Assembly (NCBI RefSeq): GCF_002210095.1
Contig: NZ_AQQR01000010.1
Coordinates: 84,072-148,071, forward strand
Length of the DNA stretch: 64,000 bases
Direction of reading: 5' to 3'
Source: Marinibacterium profundimaris
Lineage (GTDB): Bacteria; Pseudomonadota; Alphaproteobacteria; Rhodobacterales; Rhodobacteraceae
Shown here: piece after piece, positions 8,861-15,699 of the stretch
How positions within the stretch are numbered: position 1 is the first letter of the stretch
Layout: every line of letters starts with the position of its first letter
Translations under genes and position numbers: made by a program
Notes under the pieces: model-generated
The model's database searches: none
Told to the model about the DNA's origin: nothing
Seen by the model: only the letters and a program-made list of their open reading frames with translations

Positions 8861-8897
8861 ATATCCTGCCTATATATCCCATATCGAAAAAGGATAT
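8861..8897. promoter_or_regulatory. Putative VapB autoregulatory operator
   Basis: The inverted repeat ATATCCT (8861-8867) and AGGATAT (8891-8897) lies immediately upstream of vapB; the right arm overlaps the vapB ribosome-binding region. Between the arms is AT-rich sequence (TATATATCCCATAT) suitable for a promoter. Type II antitoxins commonly repress their own promoter through such repeats. Confidence 0.45.
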
Positions 8898-8903
8898 CTC
8901 GCC

Positions 8904-9149
8904 ATGCCGCTTTATGTGAAAGACCCGGCCGTGTCCGATCTGGCCCAGCGACTGGCCCGCCTGCGCGGGTTGTCCAAGACCGAGGCCGTGCGCCTTGCCC
9001 TGGAACACGAGCTTGAACGGGCCGAGGCGGCGCCGGACCTCGTGGACCGCGGCACCGCCTTCGTGCGCGCGCTTCATGCGCGGACCGACCGGGCCAAAGG
9101 GCAACCGGTGGACAAGGCCTTCATCGATTCCCTTTACGAGACCGAGTGA
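8904..9149 (+). CDS. vapB: VapB-type antitoxin (Rv0623-like)
   Basis: An 81-residue antitoxin. The N-terminal half (MPLYVKDPAVSDLAQRLARL, then GLSKTEAVRLALEHEL) is the ribbon-helix-helix-like DNA-binding part of the Rv0623/MazE-like antitoxins, and the C-terminal half is the toxin-binding tail. The start ATG at 8904 follows AAAAAGGA. Its stop overlaps the vapC start as TGATG. The protein should neutralise VapC and repress the operon from the repeat at 8861-8897. Confidence 0.85.
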   Translation: MPLYVKDPAVSDLAQRLARLRGLSKTEAVRLALEHELERAEAAPDLVDRGTAFVRALHARTDRAKGQPVDKAFIDSLYETE

Positions 9150-9544
9150 TGTTCCTCGACGCCTCGGCCCTGACCGCGATGCTTGGCGATGAAGAGGACG
9201 CGCGTGTCCTGCTGACCCGGATGCAGGCTCATGCCGAACGCCGCACCTCGCCCCTGGCCGTCTGGGAAGCCTCGGTCGCGCTGGCCCGGATCCTCGCGAT
9301 CCCGCCGGCAGAGGCCCTGGGCGTGGTGGAGGAGTTCCTGTCGCTGACCGGGGTGAGCATCGACCCGGTCCCGGCCGAGGCGCATCGCCTGGCGCTGCAG
9401 GCTTGGGCGACCTACGGCAAGGGCCGTCATCCGGCGGCGCTGAACTTCGGCGATTGCTTCGCCTATGCCTGCGCCCGCCTCGCCGGAGAGCCGCTGCTTT
9501 ACAAGGGCGACGATTTTCCCCGGACCGATATCGCGCCGGCCTGA
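9149..9544 (+). CDS. vapC: VapC-type PIN-domain ribonuclease toxin
   Basis: A 131-residue PIN-domain protein. The acidic metal-binding residues are Asp4 (MFLDASAL), Glu40 (AVWEASVAL), Asp102 (NFGDCFAYA) and Asp121/122 (KGDDFPRTD), so the active site looks intact. VapC toxins cleave tRNA or rRNA when the antitoxin is degraded. The ATG at 9149 overlaps the vapB stop; a GTG three bases earlier is possible but adds only one residue. The pair lies 2-5 kb from the plasmid partition genes, where it could stabilise the replicon. Confidence 0.9.
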   Translation: MFLDASALTAMLGDEEDARVLLTRMQAHAERRTSPLAVWEASVALARILAIPPAEALGVVEEFLSLTGVSIDPVPAEAHRLALQAWATYGKGRHPAALNFGDCFAYACARLAGEPLLYKGDDFPRTDIAPA

Positions 9545-9684
9545 TCCGCCCGTCCCGGCCGGCGCGCCCTTCACCGCACCGGCGGTGGGTGGTCTTGCGA
9601 ACAGGCTTCGGGTGCACGCGCATCGACTTACAATCGCCAGGGGTGTATCCCCGCCCCGAATGTCCTGCCCACGAGGAGAGACCC

Positions 9685-11106
9685 TTGGCTGAGACCTATT
9701 CCACCTATGGCCGCATCGACGGACCCATCGTCATCATCGGCTTCGGCTCGATCGGCAAGGGCACCCTGCCCCTGATCGAACGGCATTTCGACTACGACGC
9801 CTCGAAGCTCACGGTGATCGAACCCGATCCCGCTCAGGCGACCTTCCTGCGCCAGCACCAGGTCCGCCACCTGGCCGAACGGCTCACGCCCGAGAATTAC
9901 CGAGAGGTGCTGGGCGGGCTGTTTTCCGAGGGCAAGGGCTTCTGCGTGAACCTGTCGGTCGACACCTCGTCGCTGGATATCATGCGGTTCATGCGCGAGC
10001 TGGGGGTGTTGTATATCGACACGGTGGTCGAACCCTGGGCCGGCTATTACTTCGGCACGTCCGACAATGCCGACCGCACGAACTATGCGCTGCGCCAGAA
10101 GGTGCGCGACGAGAAGGCGGCGCATCCGGGTGGCACCACGGCGGTCAGCTGCTGCGGCGCCAACCCCGGCATGGTCAGCTGGTTCGTGAAAGAGGCGCTG
10201 CTGACACTGGCGAAGGACCTGGGCAACCCGGTCGAGGCGCCGCAGGATCGCGAAGGCTGGGCAAAGCTGATGCAGTCGCTGGGCGTGAAAGGCGTGCATA
10301 TCGCCGAGCGCGACACCCAGGCGCGGCGTGTTCCGCGGCCCCGGAACGTGTTCGTCAACACCTGGTCGGTCGAGGGGTTCATCGCCGAGGGGTTCCAGCC
10401 GGCCGAACTTGGCTGGGGCACGCACGAGACATGGTTCCCCGAGAACGGGTACCGGCACGAGACGGGGTGCATGGCCGGGATCTGGATGGACCGGCCGGGC
10501 GCGATCACACGCGTGCACACCTGGTGCCCGACGCCGGGGCCGCAGTTCGGCTTCATCGTGACCCACAACGAGGCGATCTCGATCTCGGATTATTACACCG
10601 TGGGACCGGCGGCAGAGCCCGACTTTCGCCCGACCTGCCATTATGCCTATCACCCCTGTGACGACGCGATCCTGAGCCTGCACGAGATGTTCGGATCGGG
10701 CCGGCAGCAGACAAAGCACCACATCCTCACCGAAGACGAGATCGTCGAAGGCATCGACGAGTTGGGCGTGCTGCTTTACGGGCACGACAAGAACGCGCTG
10801 TGGTACGGCTCTCGGCTGTCCAACGACGAAGCGCGCGACCTTGCGCCGTTCCAGAACGCCACGGGGCTGCAGGTGACGTCCGCCGTGCTGGCCGGAATGG
10901 TCTGGGCGCTGGAGAACCCGCAGGCGGGGATCGTCGAGACGGACGAGATGGACCACGCCCGGTGCCTCGAGGTGCAGCGCCCCTATCTTGGCCCGGTGGA
11001 GGCGCATTACACCGACTGGACGCCGTTGCAGGATCGTTGGGATCAGTTCCCGGAGGATATCGACGAAAGCGATCCCTGGCAGTTCCGGAACGTTCTGGCA
11101 AGCTAG
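9685..11106 (+). CDS. hss: Homospermidine synthase
   Basis: A 473-residue enzyme of the Hss family that makes sym-homospermidine from putrescine (or putrescine plus spermidine) with NAD as prosthetic group. The N-terminal Rossmann motif is IVIIGFGSIGKG, near residue 15, and NPGMVSWFVKEAL follows around residue 160. The length matches alphaproteobacterial Hss. The start is TTG at 9685 behind GAGGAGAG (9673-9680); the reading frame is open further upstream but without conserved sequence. It is monocistronic, with a terminator at 11159-11192. Homospermidine is a common alphaproteobacterial polyamine. Confidence 0.92.
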   Translation: MAETYSTYGRIDGPIVIIGFGSIGKGTLPLIERHFDYDASKLTVIEPDPAQATFLRQHQVRHLAERLTPENYREVLGGLFSEGKGFCVNLSVDTSSLDIMRFMRELGVLYIDTVVEPWAGYYFGTSDNADRTNYALRQKVRDEKAAHPGGTTAVSCCGANPGMVSWFVKEALLTLAKDLGNPVEAPQDREGWAKLMQSLGVKGVHIAERDTQARRVPRPRNVFVNTWSVEGFIAEGFQPAELGWGTHETWFPENGYRHETGCMAGIWMDRPGAITRVHTWCPTPGPQFGFIVTHNEAISISDYYTVGPAAEPDFRPTCHYAYHPCDDAILSLHEMFGSGRQQTKHHILTEDEIVEGIDELGVLLYGHDKNALWYGSRLSNDEARDLAPFQNATGLQVTSAVLAGMVWALENPQAGIVETDEMDHARCLEVQRPYLGPVEAHYTDWTPLQDRWDQFPEDIDESDPWQFRNVLAS

Positions 11107-11158
11107 GGGGCCAGGCCGTCCGGCCCGGCCATTCACGCAACATCTTGCGGATTGAGAC

Positions 11159-11192
11159 ACGCCGTTCCCGGGACATCGGGGGCGGCGTTTTT
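11159..11192 (+). terminator. Rho-independent terminator after hss
   Basis: Arms ACGCCG (11159-11164) and CGGCGT (11183-11188) are followed by a run of T (TTTTTG). It lies 53 bases after the hss stop. Confidence 0.6.
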
Positions 11193-11582
11193 GTTTGTTT
11201 GGGGGACCGCCGGTGCCCTGTTCTGGCCAACCGTTGCCGCGGCGCGTTTCCTTTAAAAACCCGGGTTGAACCACCGCAATTCAACCCGTTTGTTACGTCC
11301 GATAACGCATTTCTAGACGCAATTGTTGCCCTCCACCAAAGCCCACACCCGGTCGCGTCGCGGGCCCCTACCCTATTCAGGCGATGCGGATCCGTTACCC
11401 CCTTGGCGTTCGATACAGCCGGGCTGACCGCAGGTGGCGGGTTCCTTCCTGTCGAAGACGCGTCACCGCGACAGGAGCCACCTGCCCCGGGTGCTGAATG
11501 ACACGGGCCAGTACATCCCGCAGGTCATAAGGCCACTGCGAAGCGCTCCGAGGTGTCGGTCTATGCCCAGCCAGACGGCACG
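11193..11582. other. Non-coding region between hss and the par locus
   Basis: About 390 bases without a supportable gene, between the hss terminator and the parAB terminator. The only strong structure is the nested inverted repeat at 11430-11485. Short open frames on both strands have no recognisable features. Confidence 0.55.
11430..11485. repeat. Nested inverted repeat (long stem-loop)
   Basis: Outer arms GCAGGTGGC (11430-11438) and GCCACCTGC (11477-11485) are perfect complements. Inner arms CCTGTCG (11448-11454) and CGACAGG (11469-11475) pair inside them. There is no T-run, so it is not an obvious terminator. A recombination, replication or RNA structure near the par locus is possible. 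Confidence 0.55.
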
Positions 11583-11611
11583 AAAAAGGCCTGCTCCATT
11601 GAGCAGGCCTT
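11583..11611 (-). terminator. Rho-independent terminator of the parAB operon
   Basis: Perfect 11-base arms (11586-11596 and 11601-11611) enclose a four-base loop. Read leftward, the hairpin ends in TTTTT (complement of 11583-11587). It lies about 75 bases beyond the parB stop, outside the parS-like pair. Confidence 0.8.
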
Positions 11612-11627
11612 GTCACTTTCAGGTACC

Positions 11628-11643
11628 GTAACCCGTGGGTTAC
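11628..11643. repeat. parS-like site, copy 1
   Basis: The 16-base sequence GTAACCCGTGGGTTAC has 7-base inverted arms around a GT centre. It is identical to the copy at 11674-11689, with starts 46 bases apart, directly beyond the parB gene. A duplicated palindrome next to parB is what is expected of a centromere-like partition site bound by ParB. Confidence 0.75.
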
Positions 11644-11673
11644 CCCAGTGAAGCTCCCGGCGACTCGGACGCC

Positions 11674-11689
11674 GTAACCCGTGGGTTAC
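11674..11689. repeat. parS-like site, copy 2
   Basis: An identical copy of GTAACCCGTGGGTTAC. It overlaps the last codon of parB, so the site and the protein terminus have been maintained together. Confidence 0.75.
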
Positions 11690-12729
11690 TCCTGGGACAA
11701 AACGGCGTCGAAGGCTTCGATCGCGCGTTGCAACCGCTTGCGGTCAATCGAGGAGAAGTCGGTCTCGGACAGGATGCGGCACTCTCCCTTGCGGGCGGTG
11801 ACCTTGGTGCGGCCGACGTGAAACTCGTACTTCTCGCTCTTCTCGCGGGGGGCCGGCTTGGCCTCTGGACCGGCCTTGGGCGTGGCCTCGAGGAACCGGG
11901 ACAGCACCGCCGCCTGATCCTCTGCCGAGGTCACCGACGCCAGAAGACCGCGCAGCTCTGCCCCCTGCCCCGGCGCCGATTGCAGACGGCGCGCGACGTC
12001 GACACCAAGGTTGCGCGACAACGCTTTCGGGAACGGCAGCCCATCGTCGAGCTCCTGCAGCAGGAAGACGAAGCTGCGGATATAGCTGCGCTTCATCTTG
12101 TGGAGAGAGGCGTAGATCCGGTTGACCAGCTCGGCCGCGTCCTGCCCCTCTTCCTGCGCGGCGGTGATGGCGACCTGGGCCATCTCGGCAAAGGACAGAT
12201 CCTCGCGGATCACGTTTTCCTCGACCATGTCGATGTAAAGATCGATCCGGCTGGCGCCATCATCGGCGACGCGCGCGACCACCTCGGAGAACCGCTCGCC
12301 CCCGGTTTCGGCCTGCAGCTGCCGCAACGCCGTAAGACGCCGCCAGCCCTTCTTGAGCTGATAGGCACCGTCGACCGGGAAGACCTCGATCGGTTCTTTC
12401 TGGCCGCGCTCGCGGATCGAGGTCTTGAGCTCCTCCATCTCGTCCGAGGTCGCCACCGCGTCGAGGTCGAGACGGTCGCGCGGCAGCGCGTCAGTACGCA
12501 CCGAGTCCAGCGGGATGGTGATCAGCACCCGGCCCGCGTCCTGCGCATTGCGCCAGGCCTTGGCGTCCGCGGCGTTCTGGCGGCGCTGCTCGACCAGGCT
12601 TTCGGTGCTTTCGCTGAGACTGCCGGCCGCCTCGCGCACGGCGGCGCCCATCGGGCCGACCTCGCGGCGGCGCGACTTGGGGGAGGGCGGTTCCTCGATC
12701 GGGCCGAAGCCGAACTTGTTCCGGCTCAT
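11686..12729 (-). CDS. parB: ParB/RepB-type partition protein
   Basis: A 347-residue centromere-binding protein. An N-terminal basic tail is followed by a ParB nuclease-like domain at about residues 70-170 (IPLDSVRTDALPRDRLDLD, then GQKEPIEVFPVDGAYQLKKG and ENVIREDLSF), then a helix-turn-helix region and a C-terminal dimerisation part. It overlaps parA by 4 bases and its stop lies in one of two parS-like palindromes. The sequence resembles plasmid ParB/RepB proteins more than chromosomal ParB, which would sit beside gidB and soj. Confidence 0.9.
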   Translation of the reverse strand: MSRNKFGFGPIEEPPSPKSRRREVGPMGAAVREAAGSLSESTESLVEQRRQNAADAKAWRNAQDAGRVLITIPLDSVRTDALPRDRLDLDAVATSDEMEELKTSIRERGQKEPIEVFPVDGAYQLKKGWRRLTALRQLQAETGGERFSEVVARVADDGASRIDLYIDMVEENVIREDLSFAEMAQVAITAAQEEGQDAAELVNRIYASLHKMKRSYIRSFVFLLQELDDGLPFPKALSRNLGVDVARRLQSAPGQGAELRGLLASVTSAEDQAAVLSRFLEATPKAGPEAKPAPREKSEKYEFHVGRTKVTARKGECRILSETDFSSIDRKRLQRAIEAFDAVLSQE

Positions 12730-14036
12730 GCCTCAACCTCCTCTTTCTGATCGCGCCGCGCCCAGGCGCCAAGGACGACCTCGCGAAACTCGACATAGGC
12801 GGCGTCGAAACTTTGCCGCGCGCGCTTCCAGGTTTCGCGCGTCATCTGGCGGTAGTCCTGTTCGTAGACCGACATCTGGAACCGGCCCGATTGTTCGACC
12901 GCGCGCGTCATCTCGATCGCATTGCGGCAGACATCGGCGCCGAAGACATTGCGGAAAGCTTCCATCATCGCGACATGCAGGGGGTTCGACGCCTCGAACC
13001 GGGTCATCAGCAGGCGCACGTCGTCAAAGCGCTTGGGCAAGGTGATGCCGGCGTCCTGGGCGATCTTTTCGTAGCCGATCGAGATATCCTCGAGCGCATC
13101 GCCAAGCTGGCCCAGGAAGGACGTGGTGCTGTCATATTCCCAATAGCCGGGGCCCGACGGGATATAGAGGATGTCGGCCGCGAAAGCCGCGTTCAGCGAC
13201 TGGTAGCCGATGGCCGGGGGGCAGTCGAAAAGGATGAGATCGTATTGATCGTCGGGAAGCTCATCGAGGTAACGCGCGACGCAGCCGAAGAAGGACCAGG
13301 CCTTGTGCATGGCGCGGTACTGGGCCGAGGCGAATTCGACGAAGGCGGCGTTGGCGCAAGAGGGGATGATGTCGATCGTGGGCCAGGCGGTCTTCTGGAT
13401 GAAATCCTGCACCCGCTGGGCGCCGATGGATTGCACGTCCTCGGGCAGCTCGTCCGCGGTGGGGTAGGGGCAGTCGGCCGGGTCGTCATAGGCGGCGGCG
13501 ATGCGGTCGGCCTCGCGGCAGAGATCGCGGCACATGATGCCCCAGACGGTATTCCACTCCTTGACCTCCACCAGTCCCATGGAATGGGTCATGGTGGCCT
13601 GCGGGTCGAAGTCGATGACCAGCACCCGGTAGCCGTCAAGTGCTGCGGCATTGGCCAGGTGCTGCGCCACGACCGTCTTGCCGACGCCGCCCTTGAAGTT
13701 CGACACCGCCACCCGCATCGCGCGCCCTGCGGGGCGCTTGGGCAGCAGCGTCCGACCCCGGAACCGCACCCGGCGGCGCAGCTCGTTAATCTCGGACAGC
13801 GAGAACCAGCGCTGGCGGCCGTCCTCTTCGGTGGCGCCCTGGGGCAGCGAGGGATCGTCGGCCAGCTTCTTGCGCAACGTGTCCGCGGGCACGTCGAACA
13901 TGAACTGGCTGATTTCCCAGATCGAGAAGGGACGGAGGATCTTTTCCTCCGCCGGTGAGAATGTCGCCTTCCGAACCGCCGCCTGCTGGGCGAGGCTGCG
14001 GTCGTTCATGGCTTGCAAATCGGAATGATCGCGCAT
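12726..14036 (-). CDS. parA: ParA/RepA-type partition ATPase
   Basis: A 436-residue plasmid-type ParA. Residues about 36-105 form a MerR-like DNA-binding region (SIWEISQFMFDVPADTLRKK), as in type Ia ParA, which represses its own operon. The deviant Walker A motif KGGVGKT is at 115-121, with a second conserved element, LVIDFDPQATMTHSMG, after it. The start ATG at 14036 is the most upstream with even a weak ribosome-binding site (AGGG); ATG 14009 is an alternative. It is transcribed with parB, away from the DnaA-like gene. Confidence 0.9.
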   Translation of the reverse strand: MRDHSDLQAMNDRSLAQQAAVRKATFSPAEEKILRPFSIWEISQFMFDVPADTLRKKLADDPSLPQGATEEDGRQRWFSLSEINELRRRVRFRGRTLLPKRPAGRAMRVAVSNFKGGVGKTVVAQHLANAAALDGYRVLVIDFDPQATMTHSMGLVEVKEWNTVWGIMCRDLCREADRIAAAYDDPADCPYPTADELPEDVQSIGAQRVQDFIQKTAWPTIDIIPSCANAAFVEFASAQYRAMHKAWSFFGCVARYLDELPDDQYDLILFDCPPAIGYQSLNAAFAADILYIPSGPGYWEYDSTTSFLGQLGDALEDISIGYEKIAQDAGITLPKRFDDVRLLMTRFEASNPLHVAMMEAFRNVFGADVCRNAIEMTRAVEQSGRFQMSVYEQDYRQMTRETWKRARQSFDAAYVEFREVVLGAWARRDQKEEVEA

Positions 14037-14412
14037 GACCCTGCTCTTGTTATATGCTACTGTTTCGTCATTAACGCGATTTGCCAAAAGCACCAAACAG
14101 GAAAACCGGAATATCCCGAATTTCCCTTCCACCGTGGGAAATACGGGACGCCCTGGCCACAGATGAGAATTTCCGGCCGGTTTGGGTGACACTTTGGAAC
14201 GATATGGCGAGAATAGGGTGACAGACCTGCCCACATAGGGTGACACCAAGCTGTCCCCCTATACCATTAAACCAATTATTCCTCTTATTCAGAGGATTTG
14301 GCGCCTGATCCCGTCTTTAGCTATCTGTTGACAAACTACGGGATTACTGGACAGTTAGGGACAGGTTGGGAATCGGACGAAAGATCCGGGCCCGAGGCAA
14401 CGAGCGACACAG
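14037..14412. other. Putative replication origin / parA promoter region
   Basis: 376 bases between the divergent parA and initiator genes, clearly more AT-rich than the flanks (notably 14045-14090 and 14255-14345). They carry repeated ATAGGGTGACA-type elements, a CCTCT-TATTC-AGAGG hairpin near 14281, TTGACA at 14328-14333 and GGACAG repeats at 14349 and 14359. The position and content fit an origin with iterons plus the parA promoter. No perfect DnaA box was found by eye. Confidence 0.55.
14184..14262. repeat. Iteron-like GGGTGACA repeats
   Basis: GGGTGACAC occurs at 14184-14192, ATAGGGTGACA at 14214-14224 and at 14236-14246 (22 bases apart, two helical turns), and an inverted relative TGTCCCCCTAT at 14252-14262. 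The array lies 150-230 bases upstream of the DnaA-like initiator gene. It is a candidate initiator-binding array. Confidence 0.55.
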
Positions 14413-15132
14413 ATGAAATCCACCCGTTTCACCGGCCCAAGTGCCGGATCCCACAAGTATGACCTGCTCACCGCGCTGGCCGTCGCGGGGCTGAGCGGGA
14501 CACCGGGGTTCCAGACCTCGATGCTGCGGCTCGTGGCACTGGTGACGGCGCGCTACAACTGGGCGCGGGACGAACTGACCGTGGGCCAGCGCGAGATGGC
14601 GCGATTGTGGTCGGTCGACGAGCGCACCGTCAAGCGCGAGATCAAGCGGCTGACCTCGGCCGAAATCCTTTTGCAGCTGCGGCCCGGGGTGCGGGGCCGC
14701 GTGGCGGCCTACCGGCTGAACCTGCCCGAGATCCATCGCCTGAGCGCCCCGGTCTGGGACAGGGTCGGGCCGGATTACTCCGAGCGCATGACCCGGCAGC
14801 AACCGGCGTCCGAGCCTCCGAAAGTCGTGCACGTGGCCTTTGGCCAGGCGACGGCGGAAGCGGGGCAGGGGGGCCAGCCTGCCGCACAGATCCCGCCGGG
14901 ACAGGCAACCTCGTGGGACAGGATGATGGCGCGGCTCACGAAGCTGGAGCCGAACCTGCACCGCAACTGGTTCGCCGCGCTCACCTGCTCAGGCTGCGAG
15001 GGCGGGGTTCTGCGGGTGAAAGCGCCTTCGGCCTTCGTGGCGCAATACATCCAGACGCACCATCTGCGCGTACTCATGGGCGCGGCGGAGCTGGAATTTC
15101 CAGGCCTGCGGCGGATCGAGTTCGAGAGCTGA
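14413..15132 (+). CDS. DnaA-like plasmid replication initiator
   Basis: A 239-residue protein. Residues about 30-105 look like a winged helix-turn-helix (ELTVGQREMARLWSVDERTVKREIKRL). Residues about 170-235 resemble the N-terminal domain of DnaA (WDRMMARLTKLEPNLHRNWF, then LRVKAPSAFVAQYIQ), but no AAA+ ATPase or DnaA DNA-binding domain is present. This composition, together with divergent parAB, matches the DnaA-like replication type described for Rhodobacterales plasmids. The start ATG at 14413 is the first in the frame. Assignment to that type is by remembered family features, not by a search. Confidence 0.75.
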   Translation: MKSTRFTGPSAGSHKYDLLTALAVAGLSGTPGFQTSMLRLVALVTARYNWARDELTVGQREMARLWSVDERTVKREIKRLTSAEILLQLRPGVRGRVAAYRLNLPEIHRLSAPVWDRVGPDYSERMTRQQPASEPPKVVHVAFGQATAEAGQGGQPAAQIPPGQATSWDRMMARLTKLEPNLHRNWFAALTCSGCEGGVLRVKAPSAFVAQYIQTHHLRVLMGAAELEFPGLRRIEFES

Positions 15133-15149
15133 CCGACAGGCCGCCGGGC

Positions 15150-15509
15150 TCAGCCGGTGCGGGTGCAGGAGGAATTGACCTCGGCGCCACTTTCGATGTT
15201 CAGCGAGGAATACGAGATCTCTCCCGAAACCTTCGCGCCTGACAGCAGCTTGACCGCGCCACCGTTGATCCGGCCTTCGAAGCGGCCCTTGATGGTGATG
15301 CTGTCGGCTTTCAGATCCCCGGTGACGGTGCCGGCGGCCTCGATCACGATCGCATCGGCCTGCACGGTGCCGTCCAGCTCGCCCAGCAGCTCGATGAGAC
15401 CGGGCACGGTCAGGTCGCCCTTGATCTTTGCCCCGGCGGCAAAATGCGAGCGGCCGCCACCGGCGGCGGGGCGGTCCTGCTGAGAGGGCTGGGCGGAAGA
15501 TGTCTGCAT
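15150..15509 (-). CDS. Bactofilin (polymer-forming cytoskeletal protein)
   Basis: A 119-residue bactofilin. A disordered N-terminus (about 1-25) leads into a right-handed beta-helix of repeated G-x-(I/V)-x-G units: GAKIKGDLTVPGLIELLGEL, AGTVTGDLKADSITIKG, GRFEGRING and GAKVSGEISYSS. Bactofilins self-assemble into membrane-associated filaments that position envelope enzymes. Many are paired with an M23 peptidase gene, which is absent here. It converges with the DnaA-like initiator gene, with 17 bases between them. Start ATG 15509 has only a weak ribosome-binding site. Confidence 0.85.
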   Translation of the reverse strand: MQTSSAQPSQQDRPAAGGGRSHFAAGAKIKGDLTVPGLIELLGELDGTVQADAIVIEAAGTVTGDLKADSITIKGRFEGRINGGAVKLLSGAKVSGEISYSSLNIESGAEVNSSCTRTG

Positions 15510-15699
15510 GGTCAGGGTTCCATTCGGTTCGGGGTCGTGATGTCGGTGGGCACGGGCAGCGCGTGCCGCGCAGACCCTAGGCGGGTTTGACGGGGAAACC
15601 CCAGCGAAAATCGGATGATCGGCAAGAAAGCGATGCGCAAGCGTGGGATTTTGGGTCCGCCCGCCCCCGTCGCGGGCGGCAGCGGGGCAGGGGAGGGGC

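Larger units (their letters stand above)
8578..8903. other. Divergent intergenic region isochorismatase/vapB
   Basis: 326 bases without a convincing gene. The region carries the inverted repeat 8640-8666 near the hydrolase gene and the ATATCCT/AGGATAT repeat 8861-8897 in front of vapB, both listed separately. The central 8680-8850 part shows nothing recognisable. Confidence 0.6.

Noticed and set aside
14037..14412. Canonical DnaA boxes in the putative origin
   Set aside because: No TTATCCACA or single-mismatch copy was found by eye; only the GGGTGACA repeats are supported.
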